NCBI GenBank assembly: GCA_030762175.1
Contig: CM060831.1
Coordinates: 97,169,501-97,233,500, forward strand
Direction: 5' to 3'
DNA: 64,000 nt
DNA from: Metallyticus violacea
Taxonomy: Eukaryota > Arthropoda > Insecta > Mantodea > Metallyticidae
The translations under genes and the position numbers were made by a program. Positions 22,777 through 35,172 of this stretch are shown here, in pieces. The notes below the pieces were generated by a model. The model was given only the letters and a program-made list of their open reading frames with translations. It had not been told where the DNA came from and did not search any database. How positions within the stretch are numbered: the first letter of the stretch is position 1; each line of letters opens with the position of its first letter.

Positions 22777-24095
22777 TCAAAGTATTTAAAATGAAGAATA
22801 TAAATGAAAGATGACACGAAATATAGGATGTTTCAATGTTTCTCTTAGTTACACAATTCAATGAAGTTATTAATATACAATGTATTTTTAAAGGTCATTA
22901 CCCATCTTAGAAAGAAAGGACAACCATTTTCGGTTAAAATGTTGTACAGACATTTCATCGTTTGTCTGATGATGGTCAGTACCTTCTTCATAAATGTACA
23001 TGACGACTCTGTGAAATGCTTGAAAAGTAATAGTAACAACATGCAAAAGCAACATCTGTACAAAGACATTCCATAGATTTTCATCCAAAGGCACCCGAGT
23101 AAAGTTTGGAGTCGCAGAACGTGTACAGAATTCACATTCATAAAAGTTATCACGATATTAACCTATATGAACTTTTTTAAAAAAGGCATGTACTACCCTG
23201 TTACCATCGTGTGGAAAACTTAAGTGAACGTTTTTGTACTCATAGATCTGTAAGCAAGCTGGCCATGTTGAATAAGGAGCCAACACCGCGGGGTATTATT
23301 GCACGTACAGATCAATGACTTAACATTCAGCCAGGCATAGTTCCTAGTGTTTAGCAACTTGTACAGCTGTCTATAGCAGACCTGAGTCACTTAATGCGTT
23401 AACAGCTAAAAGCAAACAAAAAGATTTCTTCAGTGTTTCTTGGTTAAAAAAATCGCTGGAAGCGGCACACTTCTTTTTTAATGTATTCATTGTGGAGAAT
23501 TTTACGAGTATTTTGTAATTTAATTTCACAAAATCTTTAGCATTAGTGACATATTTCTGTGAAAAATAATATAAATCGATTAAATTTGCACTTCGGTCCT
23601 ATATTTGTCATTTTTTAAACAGCAAATGAGAGGCTCTTTAAACTTTTTCATTCTCAGATATTGCTACCGGATGTAAATGTTACACGTCCTTTTTCTCATG
23701 ACTGGAGTGGGACTACTCATATATGACTACGCAATTTTAGTTAAAAAAAAAAACCTGTTCGCAAGGATGGCTAAATGAATAGATGAATGAACACAATTGA
23801 TAAAGGAATGGACGAGCGGGAAAGAGAGAGAGAGAGAGGGGGGGGGAGAGGAAGAATGAATAAGCTAATTAAGGAATAAACCTAGCAAAGAAAAACTATT
23901 GGAGATAGCGTGCTTAAAAGTGGAGGACTTATATGAAATTAATGCAACAAAATGTATAATAATTATTTGGTCCAGTTCAGACCCTTTGTCCAAATAGAAT
24001 TTGCTTTTTATTTTATGTACCTTAAGGTTTTAATGCATCTCAACCCACAAATTTCTGTTATAATAATAGACAAACAGCAATTCAAACTCTCAATA
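22776..24095. other. Unassigned AT-rich sequence
   Basis: No supported gene. Reading frames on both strands at 22,845-23,153 show no domain. A purine-only tract (GA)n/(G)n lies at about 23,820-23,855. Confidence 0.35.
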
Positions 24096-24098
24096 AAT

Positions 24099-24660
24099 AT
24101 TATATATTGGACATCCCATTTATCTTGCTCATCCAAAATAACTTTCTTTCAGATGCGTCAAATAAAAAATTGTTTCAAACAAAAATATTTTAACATTATG
24201 AAGAAGTTCTTGCTGAGGCATATTTTTTGTATCTGTATTAATGCAGGAGATACTGGATAGAACTTAGCTTTTTTATTTTTAATTACACCATGTTCAGTTT
24301 ATTCAACAATACGTTTGTCCTCTCCAAGAGCTATTAAATATATATCACACTGTGCCATTTTTTTCAAGGAAACAGTGGATGTGCAAACAGTAGTGAGTGC
24401 ACTGTTATTGAAGAAACCGAAATGTTTAATGCCGTAGTTGTACAAATTACTTACCCATGTAGTATTGCAGTAGAATTCTGTGTTTTCTTTATGATTTTCG
24501 ATGCATGTAAACACAGGTGCCCTGAGAGGGAGGTCTTCCTCATCTTCCTCACCCCTCAAATTGTCGTTGCTTTAGCTTACATACATTATTGAAGAGGTAA
24601 AATGATTTAGTTAAACAGATGCACACAGTGTTATTAAATAAAAGACGCACAAGTACGGAA
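24099..24660 (+). mobile_element. Same Tc1/mariner-type family, copy 2, opposite orientation
   Basis: It opens with gacatcccatttatcttgctc and catccaaaataactt, equivalent to the terminus of copy 1. It follows copy 1 through cttgctgag, ttggagag/ctctccaagag, gtacaaattacttaccc, ctgagagggagg, gtcgttgctttagcttacat and attattgaagagg(t). The other terminus is not recognisable, so the element is truncated near 24,660. The 86-codon minus-strand reading frame inside is not conserved in copy 1. Confidence 0.75.
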
Positions 24661-25862
24661 AAGCGAAGAACAGAAATCCCGCCAAGATGAAGTGTTCTCT
24701 GGTGTTGCCCTCATCTCATTCCTTCCCCACGAAAGAGAGTCATTAGGCATAAACGGCCAGCCCTTGAGCCAGCTTAAGTTCCGAAAATTCCTCCTCAGTC
24801 CATACTAATTCATTCCTAACTTACTTTAGGCAGGAATAACCATAACAGCAATAAAAATATTTGAGTTGTTGTATGTTTACTATTTGTAGTTAAACTATAA
24901 AACTTCAAGCTTTGGCAACATTTTGGTAAATAATCGTATCTTGTTTTCCCATGCGTTCCCTTTTATACATTGGTGTATTTTTCAAAATATTTGTTACATT
25001 TTATAATAATTAAACAGAAGGAAAGAAACTTACTGGCGAACAGCTCATGGCAAAACAAAAATGTTTAATGCCTTTTGGCCCTCGAACAGACCGTTTGAAT
25101 AAACAAATATTTTTTTTTATTTCTCTGCTATATATCAATGCATTGAATTTTATGTATTTTGATTATAATAACGAACAGACAAAATGTATGTAACAGATCA
25201 AATGTTTTTATAAATAAAATATTTGTTTATGTAAAGGCATCTTATCGGTTGAGTAAATCGTATTTAAAACGTTCTATAAGGGCGGTGTTGTTATTATTGA
25301 AATTGATAATTTTGCCGTGGGTGCTGGTTTAAATTAATTTAAAAAATAGAGCTGATCGGCACCATTAGTGGACTGAAAATGCCTGACTCGCTGTCTCTCT
25401 TCAATTTTTATCTGTTGGTTACAGTACAACGGCAAGAGCATTAACCATTCTTACCATTCACTTTTCACTTTATTTTCACATTTCCTTACTTAGCAGCACT
25501 TCCAGCCAATTGACCTTCATATTTAACATTTGCATCCCGTGTTGCTCACTGAACAATTTGGCTACAAATTGAGAATATCTCTTTCATTCACCCAGTATTA
25601 AAAGCATGTTTACCATTACTTCAAACTTGCCATGGTTCTGAGTATAAAAGAGCGAAACAACCAAAATTGCCAAACCTGTTTCTAAAATCGTAATGTTTCG
25701 AACCCTGATTTCGCAAAAATTAAAAAGATTTTAAAAATAGTTCCTTAATTTGTTAAGAGTCGTCTTTGCACCGACTCTTCGGTTGCTATATGCCAAATCT
25801 TTGTGTATCTTTCTTTCTTTTTTCATCTATACGGTAACCGATTTATTTTATTTGGTCTAAAC
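24661..25862. other. Unassigned AT-rich sequence
   Basis: No supported gene, RNA or repeat. Confidence 0.4.
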
Positions 25863-25949
25863 CAGAGGTTTCAACCTTTCCAATGACGTACCATTCATTA
25901 TATTCAACGAAGGATATTAGATGTACCAGTAAGCAAAATTTACGTGATT

Positions 25950-26015
25950 TTGTAGTACAATACTACATGGGTAAGTAATTTGTACAACTAGGGCATTAAA
26001 CATTTCGAAAAAAAA
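25950..26015 (-). repeat. Fragment of the Tc1/mariner-type family, copy 3
   Basis: caatactacatgggtaagta, then atttgtacaac, then gcattaaacatttcg matches the interior of copies 1 and 2. It lies between the hAT left end and its C-terminal domain. Confidence 0.7.
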
Positions 26016-26319
26016 AACTCTATGTTTATAACATAACAGTGATTTATTTAATTATTTCTTCAATGTAGTATTTAGAATTAGTAATTTATTTGGAGAAAAA
26101 AAACTGTTCAATCTATTCCTAATCAATGGATAGTTATGTGAAATGCCTTAAAATTAAAATTGTTAAGGCTAAAATATAGTGAATGAATATTTAAGCAAAC
26201 TTCGACATAACTATATTTCTGCTCCAGGTACTGCAGTACTCAGACTTACAAACAGTAAAAGCTATTAACTTTACTACAATTTAAATAATTTATGTTTTAA
26301 ACTTTTGTTCAAGTACGAA

Positions 26320-26565
26320 GGTTGTGCTTGTTTAGCTAAACAAAGTTATTTAATGTTTGCTTTCAACTAACCTAATTTTAGTCTTAAATCGGAATCAAAA
26401 TTAAACTTATTCCTGAACTTGATTTTGATACAAATTAGAGAAGAAAAGTCACATCCACAAAGGTAAGGAGTCACCAACTGCCATATCTCCAACATTATTT
26501 TAACGTTATCTATAGCTGCTGGTAATATTAATGACTCTCTGATCGTGTGAAGTTTTCCCGCATTA
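26320..26565 (-). pseudogene. hAT transposase C-terminal (dimerisation) domain fragment
   Basis: The minus strand from about 26,560 reads TIRESLILPAAIDNVKIML, then PYLCGCDFSSLICIKIKFRN, then LRLKLG and LCLAKQAQPSY. This follows the hAT C-terminal signature: ILPA preceding the lost catalytic helix, 'T-Y-L-C-E-x-x-F-S-x-L-x-x-I-K-x-K-x-R-N-(R/K)-L', and the C-terminal Q-x-H/S-P. Two stop codons interrupt the end. It shows that the whole 2.6-kb unit was once a hAT transposase gene read on the minus strand. Confidence 0.8.
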
Positions 26566-26883
26566 GCTACTCTTAAACTGATGCCTAGTGACAGGCCTTC
26601 ACATCAACGCATGCCTGAGAGTGAATGTCTATACACAATTTAAATAGTAATAGTAGTAAGAACATTTCACGTATCAGAAAACTGTATTTAGACTACCTGG
26701 ACGCATACCTTTTTGACGCGAGGGAAAGGCTGCCTATTGTAATCTTTTGTATTCTTACTCGCTGTTTTCAGCAATGTCTTTTTATTGTAATTAATCTAAG
26801 TGCATGCAGTCGAACAATAGGTCTTTTGTATTCTTAGTTGTTGGAGATGCTCGGAAATTCGTTAAAGATACCAAAGGAGCAGG

Positions 26884-27555
26884 TGTCGGCGATGACGTCA
26901 TTACATCGAAAGATCATGAGCTCCCTAATGAGAAGTCAAAGTGATGAATTTAAAGTGAGCGCCTCTGGGAGCACAAGAACTCATCAATAATATTGGAATA
27001 TTTTGAAGGCTCAGTAATCCGTGGGCGCTGTTCTGTGAACCACGTGAGCTCTCACAAACACGTGGGGACGATTTGAAATTAATATATAAGGGGGAAAAAC
27101 TTAGAAAACGCATCGCTGTCCCAGATACAGTAGAGGCATTTCCAGAAGGCATCTCCGGAAGGCATTTTCCAGAGAACATTTCCAGAACGCATTACCAGAG
27201 GCAGTTCTAGATACAGTCTGGACCTTGAGCTTACAATTTTTCTAGATTTCAAGTCAGCAATGTAGACAAGTGAAAAACGAGAGTCATACAATGTAGTTTT
27301 AGGGCGGTAGATGCATTTTCGGGCAGCGTGCATAGCTCGTTGTGTTAATGTTAAAGAGGTAACGAACCGGGTGGCCGTCAACAAATTATCTCGTGAATAA
27401 ACACTTCCAGGCGTTTAATGAAACACTGTCGTGTGATTTCCTTTCATCTCCTTTCTCCCATGACTACGAGAGCACCAACCGTGATTTCGGGCCCCTGAAA
27501 GACCCGAGGTACGAAGAGGGGACTCTCGGGTAGATATTCCACAACTATATCGACA
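26884..27555. mobile_element. Candidate solo LTR inside the hAT element
   Basis: Begins TGTCGGCGAT and ends ATATCGACA (TGTCG...CGACA). Inside are a TATA-like tataagg (about 27,083), a leader of repeated ccagag/ggcat units (about 27,120-27,210), and an AATAAA (about 27,398). The segment is less AT-rich than its flanks and splits the hAT remains. It is about 672 bp, near the length of the candidate LTR at 18,956. No 5-bp target duplication is evident, and no coding or primer-binding site follows. Confidence 0.4.
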
Positions 27556-27599
27556 CATCAACCATTAAAACGACTTCAGCCTCCAGAGCCCTCATGTTA

Positions 27600-27800
27600 G
27601 ATCCTGCATCTGAGGTTATTTGTTTTTTCCTTGATGACAAATGTGATAGTTTTCTCTGAAAATATTGCAGCATTTTGTGTTTGGAATCGCCATACTTTGT
27701 GCCAAAACGGAAAGTTTCATCAAATGATTTGAAAGTGTTTCATGACAAATCACATACTGATGCATTGGGATAGTTTCATATCCATCTTCAATATATGTGA
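27600..27800 (-). pseudogene. BED zinc-finger remnant of the hAT transposase
   Basis: About 27,765-27,715 on the minus strand reads MHQYVICHETLSNHLMKLS. This corresponds to the 'P-x-C-V-(I/V)-C-x-E-x-L-S-N-x-x-M-K-P-S-K-L' start of BED fingers in Buster-like hAT transposases. The first cysteine is replaced by tyrosine and the downstream HLxTKH half is scrambled, so it is non-functional. Confidence 0.65.
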
Positions 27801-28462
27801 TACCATATGAGAGATAGCATATACAATGATGATCTCTGTTGGATGCTTAGCATTAAATGTATTGACTTCTGGCAGAATGGAATTATTTACCCCCCTTACA
27901 CTCATTTCTCCCTTTGAGCTTTTCGAGTAGATTCCTTTAATAAGCAACAGCCTTGAAATTCCTGTCTTTGACACCGCCACCTCAGTTCTTCAAATTAGGA
28001 TCCAAAACCTAAGTGCTATAATATTCTCCATCCTTGTCATTCCTCCTAGCATACCTTATGGTCCAGAAAACAGTTAACATTCGCTTCCACTTATCCACTT
28101 CTGAATCTAACAAACAACATATAACTCTGGTAATTTAACAAATAAAATATCGCTTTCAATAGCAATAATGTAGCTCCACTGCTTTTTAACTGTAAATGCA
28201 TTTCGCAGCTAAACAAACGTTAAAATGTATCCCATTGTTGTGTGATCGAATATACTCGCGTTGCACTGTCATTGTTGTAGGATTAAAATTGAACTTTCGT
28301 ATTGTTTTTGAACAGTAGCACACAAACTTTTTATGATAGTGCAAAATCGATTGTTTCCTTTTAGTAAAACTGTCAAGTATTTGTTTTTTATAAAGCAAAT
28401 GTCATTTCATTTCATTTGTTATACTTCTTAAGTACCACCAGGCAGTGGGTTGAGAACCTCTG

Positions 28463-29340
28463 GTATAGCTGCTATGGTGGGATCGAGTATGATGACGGGC
28501 TTCTTGGGGCGTGACTCGGATTATAGATGGAGAAGGAATAGCGACTTCCAGGGGTAAAGACATTTTTGCCCAACTACTAAAAATTTATAGGCATGTTGCT
28601 GTTTCTGCACATCACACCCACTGACCAAGACATTTCTGTAATTACAATTATTTTAAATTTTAAGGTGTTTCTTAATTACATTAATTTGCATTTTTAAACT
28701 TTAAATGTTTTAATTGGAGGCAAGTACGGGAAATTTTTAATGTACTTTAACTAGCTTTGCTTATACTTACAGTAATGTTTGATGATCTCTCGTAAAGCAT
28801 TGTAAGTTCAAATTATAATAATTATATTAATTAATTATAATAAAGGTGTATTTGTTATAACAATTCTATTGTATGTGAAACTACTTACCGACCATACTCA
28901 GGGTACTTTCAGAGCACGCTTTCTAAATCAGACTCAAAAGAATGACAAGAATCTAGGGGAGGATGTTAAAGAGTTAAATATAAAACATGGTGTATACCAT
29001 ATAACCAAGTGCTGGTCGTGAAGATATGAAGTTATCATAAAGATCCCTTACTCAGAAAAGTTTACAAAATACTCTATTGATACATTTAAGAGATTATAAC
29101 TTAAAATACTTTATGTGGGCCACTCTTTAAACTACTAAAATAGCTCCCCCCCAAAAAAAAACTTTGCTCGTCAGATATAGAGAATAACAAATTTTCATTC
29201 TATACCAAATTTTCAAAAGCATTTATTTTTTACCACTTGTAGTCTGTAGTTGGGAGCTACAAATTTTTAAAATTATATGTGGATGGGGGATTATTGTCCA
29301 TAGAGACAATTAAAATTGCACTTATGTTGCATTAACGATT
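28463..29340. other. Unassigned AT-rich sequence
   Basis: No supported feature. Confidence 0.4.
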
Positions 29341-29344
29341 CTTA

Positions 29345-29430
29345 ACCTACATTTACATACGAATGGAATTCGAACCCGCCCGCAATACCAGACTTGCTAG
29401 AGCGTATCGCTTTAACGATCAGTTAGAACT
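29345..29430 (-). repeat. tRNA-like SINE head fragment
   Basis: On the minus strand an A-box-like tgatcgttaaagcg is followed after about 35 bp by a B-box ggttcgaattcc. No cloverleaf acceptor pairing was found, so it is taken as a SINE head rather than a working tRNA gene. Confidence 0.5.
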
Positions 29431-32400
29431 GATTTAAGAGCTTTCCTATAAAATGAGATATACTCTCAAAGAAAAAGAAAATTGTGAGAAATGAAGGGGA
29501 AATGGTTAAACAGTTGAAACATGCCGTTAAAGATGGTAAGGACAGGCGATAGATGTTGCAAAACAAATGATAGAGAGCAGAGTACTTGGCTCGTGCCCCA
29601 CTCAGTCGGGCGGGACGAACCGCATTCATTCACGATCTTCACTTGTTGCACGTGCAGTCAGCGGAACTCATCAACATGCTCATTGGCTTTCGTCGTGCTC
29701 TCACTTCACTGAGGAACTGTTCATTTATGGGATGCTGGCCACAATTTTGCAAAATGAATACAAGAGTAAGGGACTGCTAACCACACCTATGAGACTACCA
29801 CAAAGTGTAAAACTATAAGGAAAATACTTTATAAAGTTCTAAACGATGCTTAAAATAAGCGACTTCCGTTATTCGTTCCTACGTTCTTTCTAAAGATGTG
29901 AAATAGCGCAATCATAACGCCAAGCCCACCACCAGCAAAATGCAGAATATCTATTAAATATGTTCGTGTTTGTTGCCTTCCCCATTCCCTCTACATCTTA
30001 TTTATCTAGAGAGGGCAAATGTTACTTGTTTACTTTCTTCAAATTTCTTGTACAGTAAACCATATCGATACATGCTTTTCTTATAATGCGATATAAAACA
30101 ATCTAACTCTTCAATTTAAGTGCTTAAATTAATTTTGTGAATGAAAGAAAATTGTTTATTTTTTAACTCTTATGAATTAGAAACAGTTTTGCCATTCTTT
30201 CAAATAATAATAATAATAAAAATAATAATAGAACGATAATGTCAATACGACACTTATTAAATGTACTCTTTATAAATATTTTTAATATCCGAAACATATT
30301 CTGAATCGCGTTTATATACATTTTCATGCAAAGAATCAGTTAACTGTCTGGTTTTTAAAAGTTCTTAACAATTGAGAAAAGTTTCTTCAATGTATTGTTT
30401 AAATATAGGATGAAGGAAAACTCAATGCCATAATTTTACGGGATATTCCGTGTTATAAATGGAGGGAAATGTTCTAATGTCATTTTGACCATTGATGTGT
30501 TGATCGAAATTAACCAATGACTGTGCTATTTTTCATATACTGTAAAATATTAATGCGTCGGAATTGATATATTTCGATTATAACAGTGGAAAGGTAAACA
30601 GAAATAGAACAAATTATTTCATTATTATTTTTTCATCTGAAAGGATTTATGTGAATCATTTAGGGTCACAAAATTATACACGGCAACACCGACTTTGGGG
30701 CGAAATCAGAGGCCCTATATTATTAATTTTTCATTACATTACAAGTTCTGAGGTAATAAGTTAATTTTTGTAACAGGCTTCTTTTTATAAAAACAAAAGT
30801 ATATTTATATTCATGTACAAAAAGTTCTTATGCAAATGACCTGAAACTAGAGCTCAGCAATGGATGTTATAATGTAGATCAGCTGTAAAAAATTCATGCT
30901 TCAATCTTCATTTGTTCATTATAAAAAGGTACATATGTTGTGAATTTATCACTTACAACTAAAATAGCGTTAAAGTTAAAACAACTAATTGTCAACTGAT
31001 ATACTAACGCATTTTTGGCACCTACATCTTAACATAAAGTAATATTACCACCACACACATTACAATTTACAGTTTCATTCAACGATGTAATTAAAATTTC
31101 AAACTAATTACTGTATTATTATTTCCTTTGTTGTCTTCAATATCTTCCATATGGTTACAAGATTTTTTTTTTGGGGGGGAGCACTAGAGAGAGTGTAAGT
31201 AACGTGCTTGAATAGATAGGTTTTGTAATGCATATTTACTTTGCTTTTTAAATATTTTATAAAACACTGTGGATATAGGCATAGTTTTAGATGCATCTAG
31301 AAAAGATAACTGATACGTATAGCTTGTAAAATTCAAAACCCAAAACTTTCCAATTGCTTATAAAATTAAACACACATGTAGCCATTACTGTTATTGATAT
31401 TTGAAGCCACACATATTTTCATTTTATGTGATATTGTGGGATATTAAAAATAGTAGTTTGACACATAAAACACATTACATTATTAAAATAACGTATAATT
31501 GGAATTTACAATAAATTATATATCAAATTTTGAAAAAAAAAAAATTAAAATTAGATTCTTCTTCAAAATTTGATCTCTGGTATTATAACATCGTGCACAT
31601 GACGGTAATGTTAACAAAGAATAAAAAAGTGAGCAACGCTAGCTTAGAACTTGTAAGGTTATGCAAACAAACTCTGAATATCTGCAATTAGGAGGTTCTA
31701 AATTCATAATGTATAATATAATGCAATGTCACCATATGTTATCACCATCGACTTACAAGGATTAGGCCTAAGGCCTGTTCAGGGATCATATGACAAATTC
31801 GAATTTATTTACACTTAGTACCTACATATATCAGAAGTATAGGTGATCAGCACATCGCTTCAAATGTTATCTAGGTACTGCTTGAAGTAAATGGCGGGTA
31901 ATTTATTCGGGGAAATTTTTTTAAGGTATGGAGCTTTTTAACGTGCCATAAAAGTACTGGTTTAACGCCTTCCGGAAGACTTACACTCGAGATTTTTACA
32001 TCCAAAAAACCTATCGACTTCGACGAAAGGTCCAGAAGAAAGCGCCATACTCCTAGATCACCGAGGCCTATCGTTGCCATATGATTCAAGATAAATTATT
32101 TCATTTTTCGAAACTATCAGAGGTATAGAAAAAAGTATTTAGTGTTTCTTACTTTCCTTGTGTCACTGCATTCCCTTCCACTCTGTATATACAAAAATTA
32201 CAACAAGAATATTAAATGCTCTCACTCAGATTTTTAACGAAGAGCATCATGGAATTAGAAGTGAAGATTATGATCAATGTCCTCATTAATCAGAAAAGCA
32301 AGAAATGATCTACAATATTTATTATGCAACTTCCAATGCACACGGAATCTCTGAATATACTCCCCACCAACATCGCCTCTTCCTGGTATCTTCATTGTGA

Positions 32401-32515
32401 TGTCCGAAACCGTTGTTTGCAAGTATATGCCACCACTTGTGAACACCTGTAAACCCATTCGGCCAAATTTCTATCTTTGCGATTATCTTATTCCTTAGGA
32501 CCTTATACACACTAA
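29431..32515. other. Unassigned sequence
   Basis: 29,560-29,720 is GC-richer and open in several frames on both strands without a recognised domain. 31,871-32,089 (minus frame of 72 codons) contains text resembling the 'tttt-acgtgcc' part of arthropod SINE bodies. The rest is AT-rich with nothing recognised. Confidence 0.3.
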
Positions 32516-32519
32516 CACC

Positions 32520-33920
32520 CTGGTTATTGGTATATAAGGATCCTGTTTAACTCATATTAGACAACTAGCCTTATACCCTCCCCTACTCATTCCATCCTCC
32601 TTTCACTATCAGACAATTTTATTCTCATGCACATTTTCTAAGTATTTTATACCCATAACCACTTTTGTCTTACCTTGCCTATGTATTTTCCTAGTTCCTT
32701 AATGTTTTCATTTGATTTTAAATTTAAAATTCTTCTATCTCTTATTTCATCTGGTAGGTTTTCTCATTTTTGTAATAGGAATGTTCCCTCCAAAACTTAG
32801 TTTGCTTACTTTCTAGTATACAATGCCAAGTACTATCTGGTTCTGCACACATAGGACATTTCTCCTTAGTGTATCAATTTTTTAATCCACTTAAACATTT
32901 TACTTCTGTTCTAAACTATGCCAACCCCACCCTTCCTCCCTTATCACAAATTTCAATATATCTTTCTCTTCCCCACACATTTTTTAGTGTACTATATAAT
33001 TTCTGAGATTTTTTGTGTTAAGATTTGCCCATATTTTCTGCTTTTCTATATTCTCAATTCTTATTATTATCTTATTCCAAAATCCTTTACCCAATATTTC
33101 TCTCTCGTACCATACTAGTCCCATGCCCGCTTCTTGTAGGATATTTTGGATTTTAGATAACCAAGTTTCTCTCCCGTTAATTTTTCCTTGTGCTACCAAA
33201 CGCTGATAATAATATTCTCCTCCTCAGTTTCCCTATTCTGTAGCAATATTTCAATACTCTTTCTATGACCTTGCTTTTATAGCCCAATCTTCCAAGTTCC
33301 ATTAGGGCAACCTCGTTAGGTGAAGATCGAGGTATGCCTAGAAAAATTCTACAAAATAATCTATTTATCATATTTATTCCTTTCCATCCTTCATCTGGTC
33401 CCCAAAATTCTATTCCATGCACCATTCTGCTCTCCATTATTGAGTCATATATTCTCTCTAACCATTTTACTTGCATATTTGGTATTTTGTTTACACAAAT
33501 CTAATTACACTCATGGCTGCTTTTCCTTATGCTGCTGCTTTCCATTTCCCAATACTAGACAATCTAACACCTAAATAATCAATTTTCTTGACAACCTCAA
33601 TTTCTGTACCCTCCCACCACCATTTTTCATGTTTTTTTTTTTTTTTTAATTTGAAACCTTTTTCATCACCATAATCTTAGATTTGTTTTTATTTATCTTA
33701 AGCTCCCATTCTCTACAAAATGTGCCTATAGTTTCTAATGGTCGTTTTAATCCCAAAACTAGTTAAAGAACCTGTTACCAAATCATCTGTAAAGAGCAGA
33801 CCCGGTATCATAGCAGGCAAATGTACATTACCTTTGCTAATTTCTTCTAAAACATCATCAATAAACATATTGAAGAGAATTGGGCTTAATTTACATGATT
33901 GTCTTAGTAAACACCTGTAT
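32520..33920 (-). pseudogene. Non-LTR retrotransposon (LINE) fragment, RT to 3' end
   Basis: On the minus strand from about 33,905: CKLSPILFNMFIDDVLEE (reverse transcriptase palm entry), then LLFTDDLVTG at about 33,800-33,775. The latter is the F/Y-x-D-D catalytic motif with both aspartates present. At 33,476-33,177 is a clean 99-codon stretch with VHGIEFWGPDEGW, FCRIFLGIPRSSPNEVALMELG and GYKSKVIERV, the post-RT thumb/connection region typical of LINEs. At about 32,870 is EKCPMCAEPDSTWHCILES, the C-terminal cysteine-rich motif. Stops and frame changes occur between blocks. The 5' half is missing; 33,926 onwards is unrelated. Clade not assigned. Confidence 0.8.
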
Positions 33921-33925
33921 GAATT

Positions 33926-34330
33926 TCATTGTTGTTGCCGAATTGTTTTACCTCGCAGCGAGTCCTTCATGCTGTCGACTAAGGCACAATCAGATGTAGC
34001 GAGGGCAGACGAACACGGTGGATACGGTACAGCGATGCGGACGAAATGTTGTGTTGGAGGAGCACTCCTCCTTTGGCCGTTGTTTAATCCTGCGTCTAAG
34101 GTGTGTAATGATCTCGCAGTACACCTGGTTGTTGAGCAACCCAGCAGTATGCCTGAAGTATCCCTAAAGAGGTGATCATCTGCTTGCCTGCAGATGGGGC
34201 AGTACCAAATTTCTTGGACCGGAGACACTCTGACTGCTGCATGAACTGGACTTTCTCTGGTGCATGATTCGTCATTAGTCACCCAGCTTCTCAAAAAAAT
34301 CCGAATCCTCGTTATGCATTTTCAGTGACC
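33926..34330. other. GC-richer block with overlapping open frames, unknown
   Basis: A minus-strand frame (33,926-34,294, 122 codons) with a CPICRQ motif and a plus-strand frame (33,738-34,175, 145 codons) overlap. The plus frame begins inside LINE antisense sequence, so it is not trustworthy. The minus frame is cysteine-containing but matches no domain I know. It directly abuts the LINE break and may be the 5' remnant of another repeat. Confidence 0.3.
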
Positions 34331-34869
34331 GACGGTAGACTTCGAATCTTTTACCCTTCTGTGCCTTTGGAACTCAATGTGTTTACATATTTTTCAAATT
34401 CGAATCGTCGTGAATAATGGGTTACGGGCCTATCTGACATCAAAGGTTATGTGGCTATCAGTCATAATCAATTCAGACACAACCTGGGATGACCAGATTC
34501 CCTGGCCAATACATTGACTCAGTCTTCTGTGTAGAAGCTCAGACTGCAGCCTATGAATTTCTGTAGTTCTCAAAAACCACGCAGTTCGTTTATCTTTATC
34601 TAAGATAGTCGCCTTCCATGTTATCCACGTTTTTCTCTACTTGATAGCAAACGAACACTATCCTTTCGCTACATCACTTTTATCCGCCAACTAACCTCTG
34701 CATGTCTTACTAGTATCAATACATCGCTCTAGGTATTGAAGTACCCATTGATTTCGCGGTATTCGTAAAAATCGCTATTGTAAACCATTTCCGAACACTT
34801 GTAAATTGTGGTAAGCATTAAGAGAGAAGGATTATCTATTACATTAACAAAAACTATGTATGAAGATAT

Positions 34870-35160
34870 GTTTTCTTCTTCTCACTTGGCGCTACAGTCC
34901 GGGGTGAGCCTTGGCCTTCCAGGCGACCTCTACCTCTTTGTTGATAGAGGGCAGCATTGCAGGGGGACATGTGATCAGCATACCGGTACCCCGCCGGTCG
35001 CCTATCGGGCGACTTTCGTGATCGAAGAACGTCACCTCTCCATAAGGCAGCTTCTTAACAAGGCTGGGTGAACCCCGTTCCAAAATTAGAAAAATGCCTA
35101 AGCAAGTATGGGAATTGAATCCGGGCCTTCCGATCAGCAACGGTTACCACCAGACCAAGA
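34870..35160 (-). repeat. SINE family D (tRNA-like head)
   Basis: On the minus strand, from about 35,160, the head reads cttggtctggtggtaacc (A-box), then ccggattcaattccc (B-box). The body follows with acggggttcaccc, gccttatggagaggtgacg and caaggctcaccccggact. It ends 12 bp before the transposon at 35,173. Base composition is clearly GC-richer than the surroundings. Confidence 0.7.
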
Positions 35161-35172
35161 AGCTGGTATATA

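Larger units (their letters stand above)
25863..28462 (-). mobile_element. Decayed hAT DNA transposon (BED finger type), 2.6 kb
   Basis: The ends are inverted: left cagaggtttcaacctttcc, right (reverse complement) cagaggttctcaacccact. They match the CAG(A/T)GGTTCTCAACC-type termini of hAT elements. On the minus strand a BED-type zinc-finger remnant is followed 1.2 kb later by a hAT C-terminal dimerisation domain, the expected order. The rest of the transposase is missing or destroyed. An apparent LTR occupies 26,884-27,555. The flanking 8-mers (gtctaaac and gtatagct) agree at only four positions, so the insertion is old or an end is misplaced. Confidence 0.75.

Noticed and set aside
30564..30764. 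66-codon plus-strand frame as gene
   Set aside because: AT-rich chance-length frame with no domain or context.
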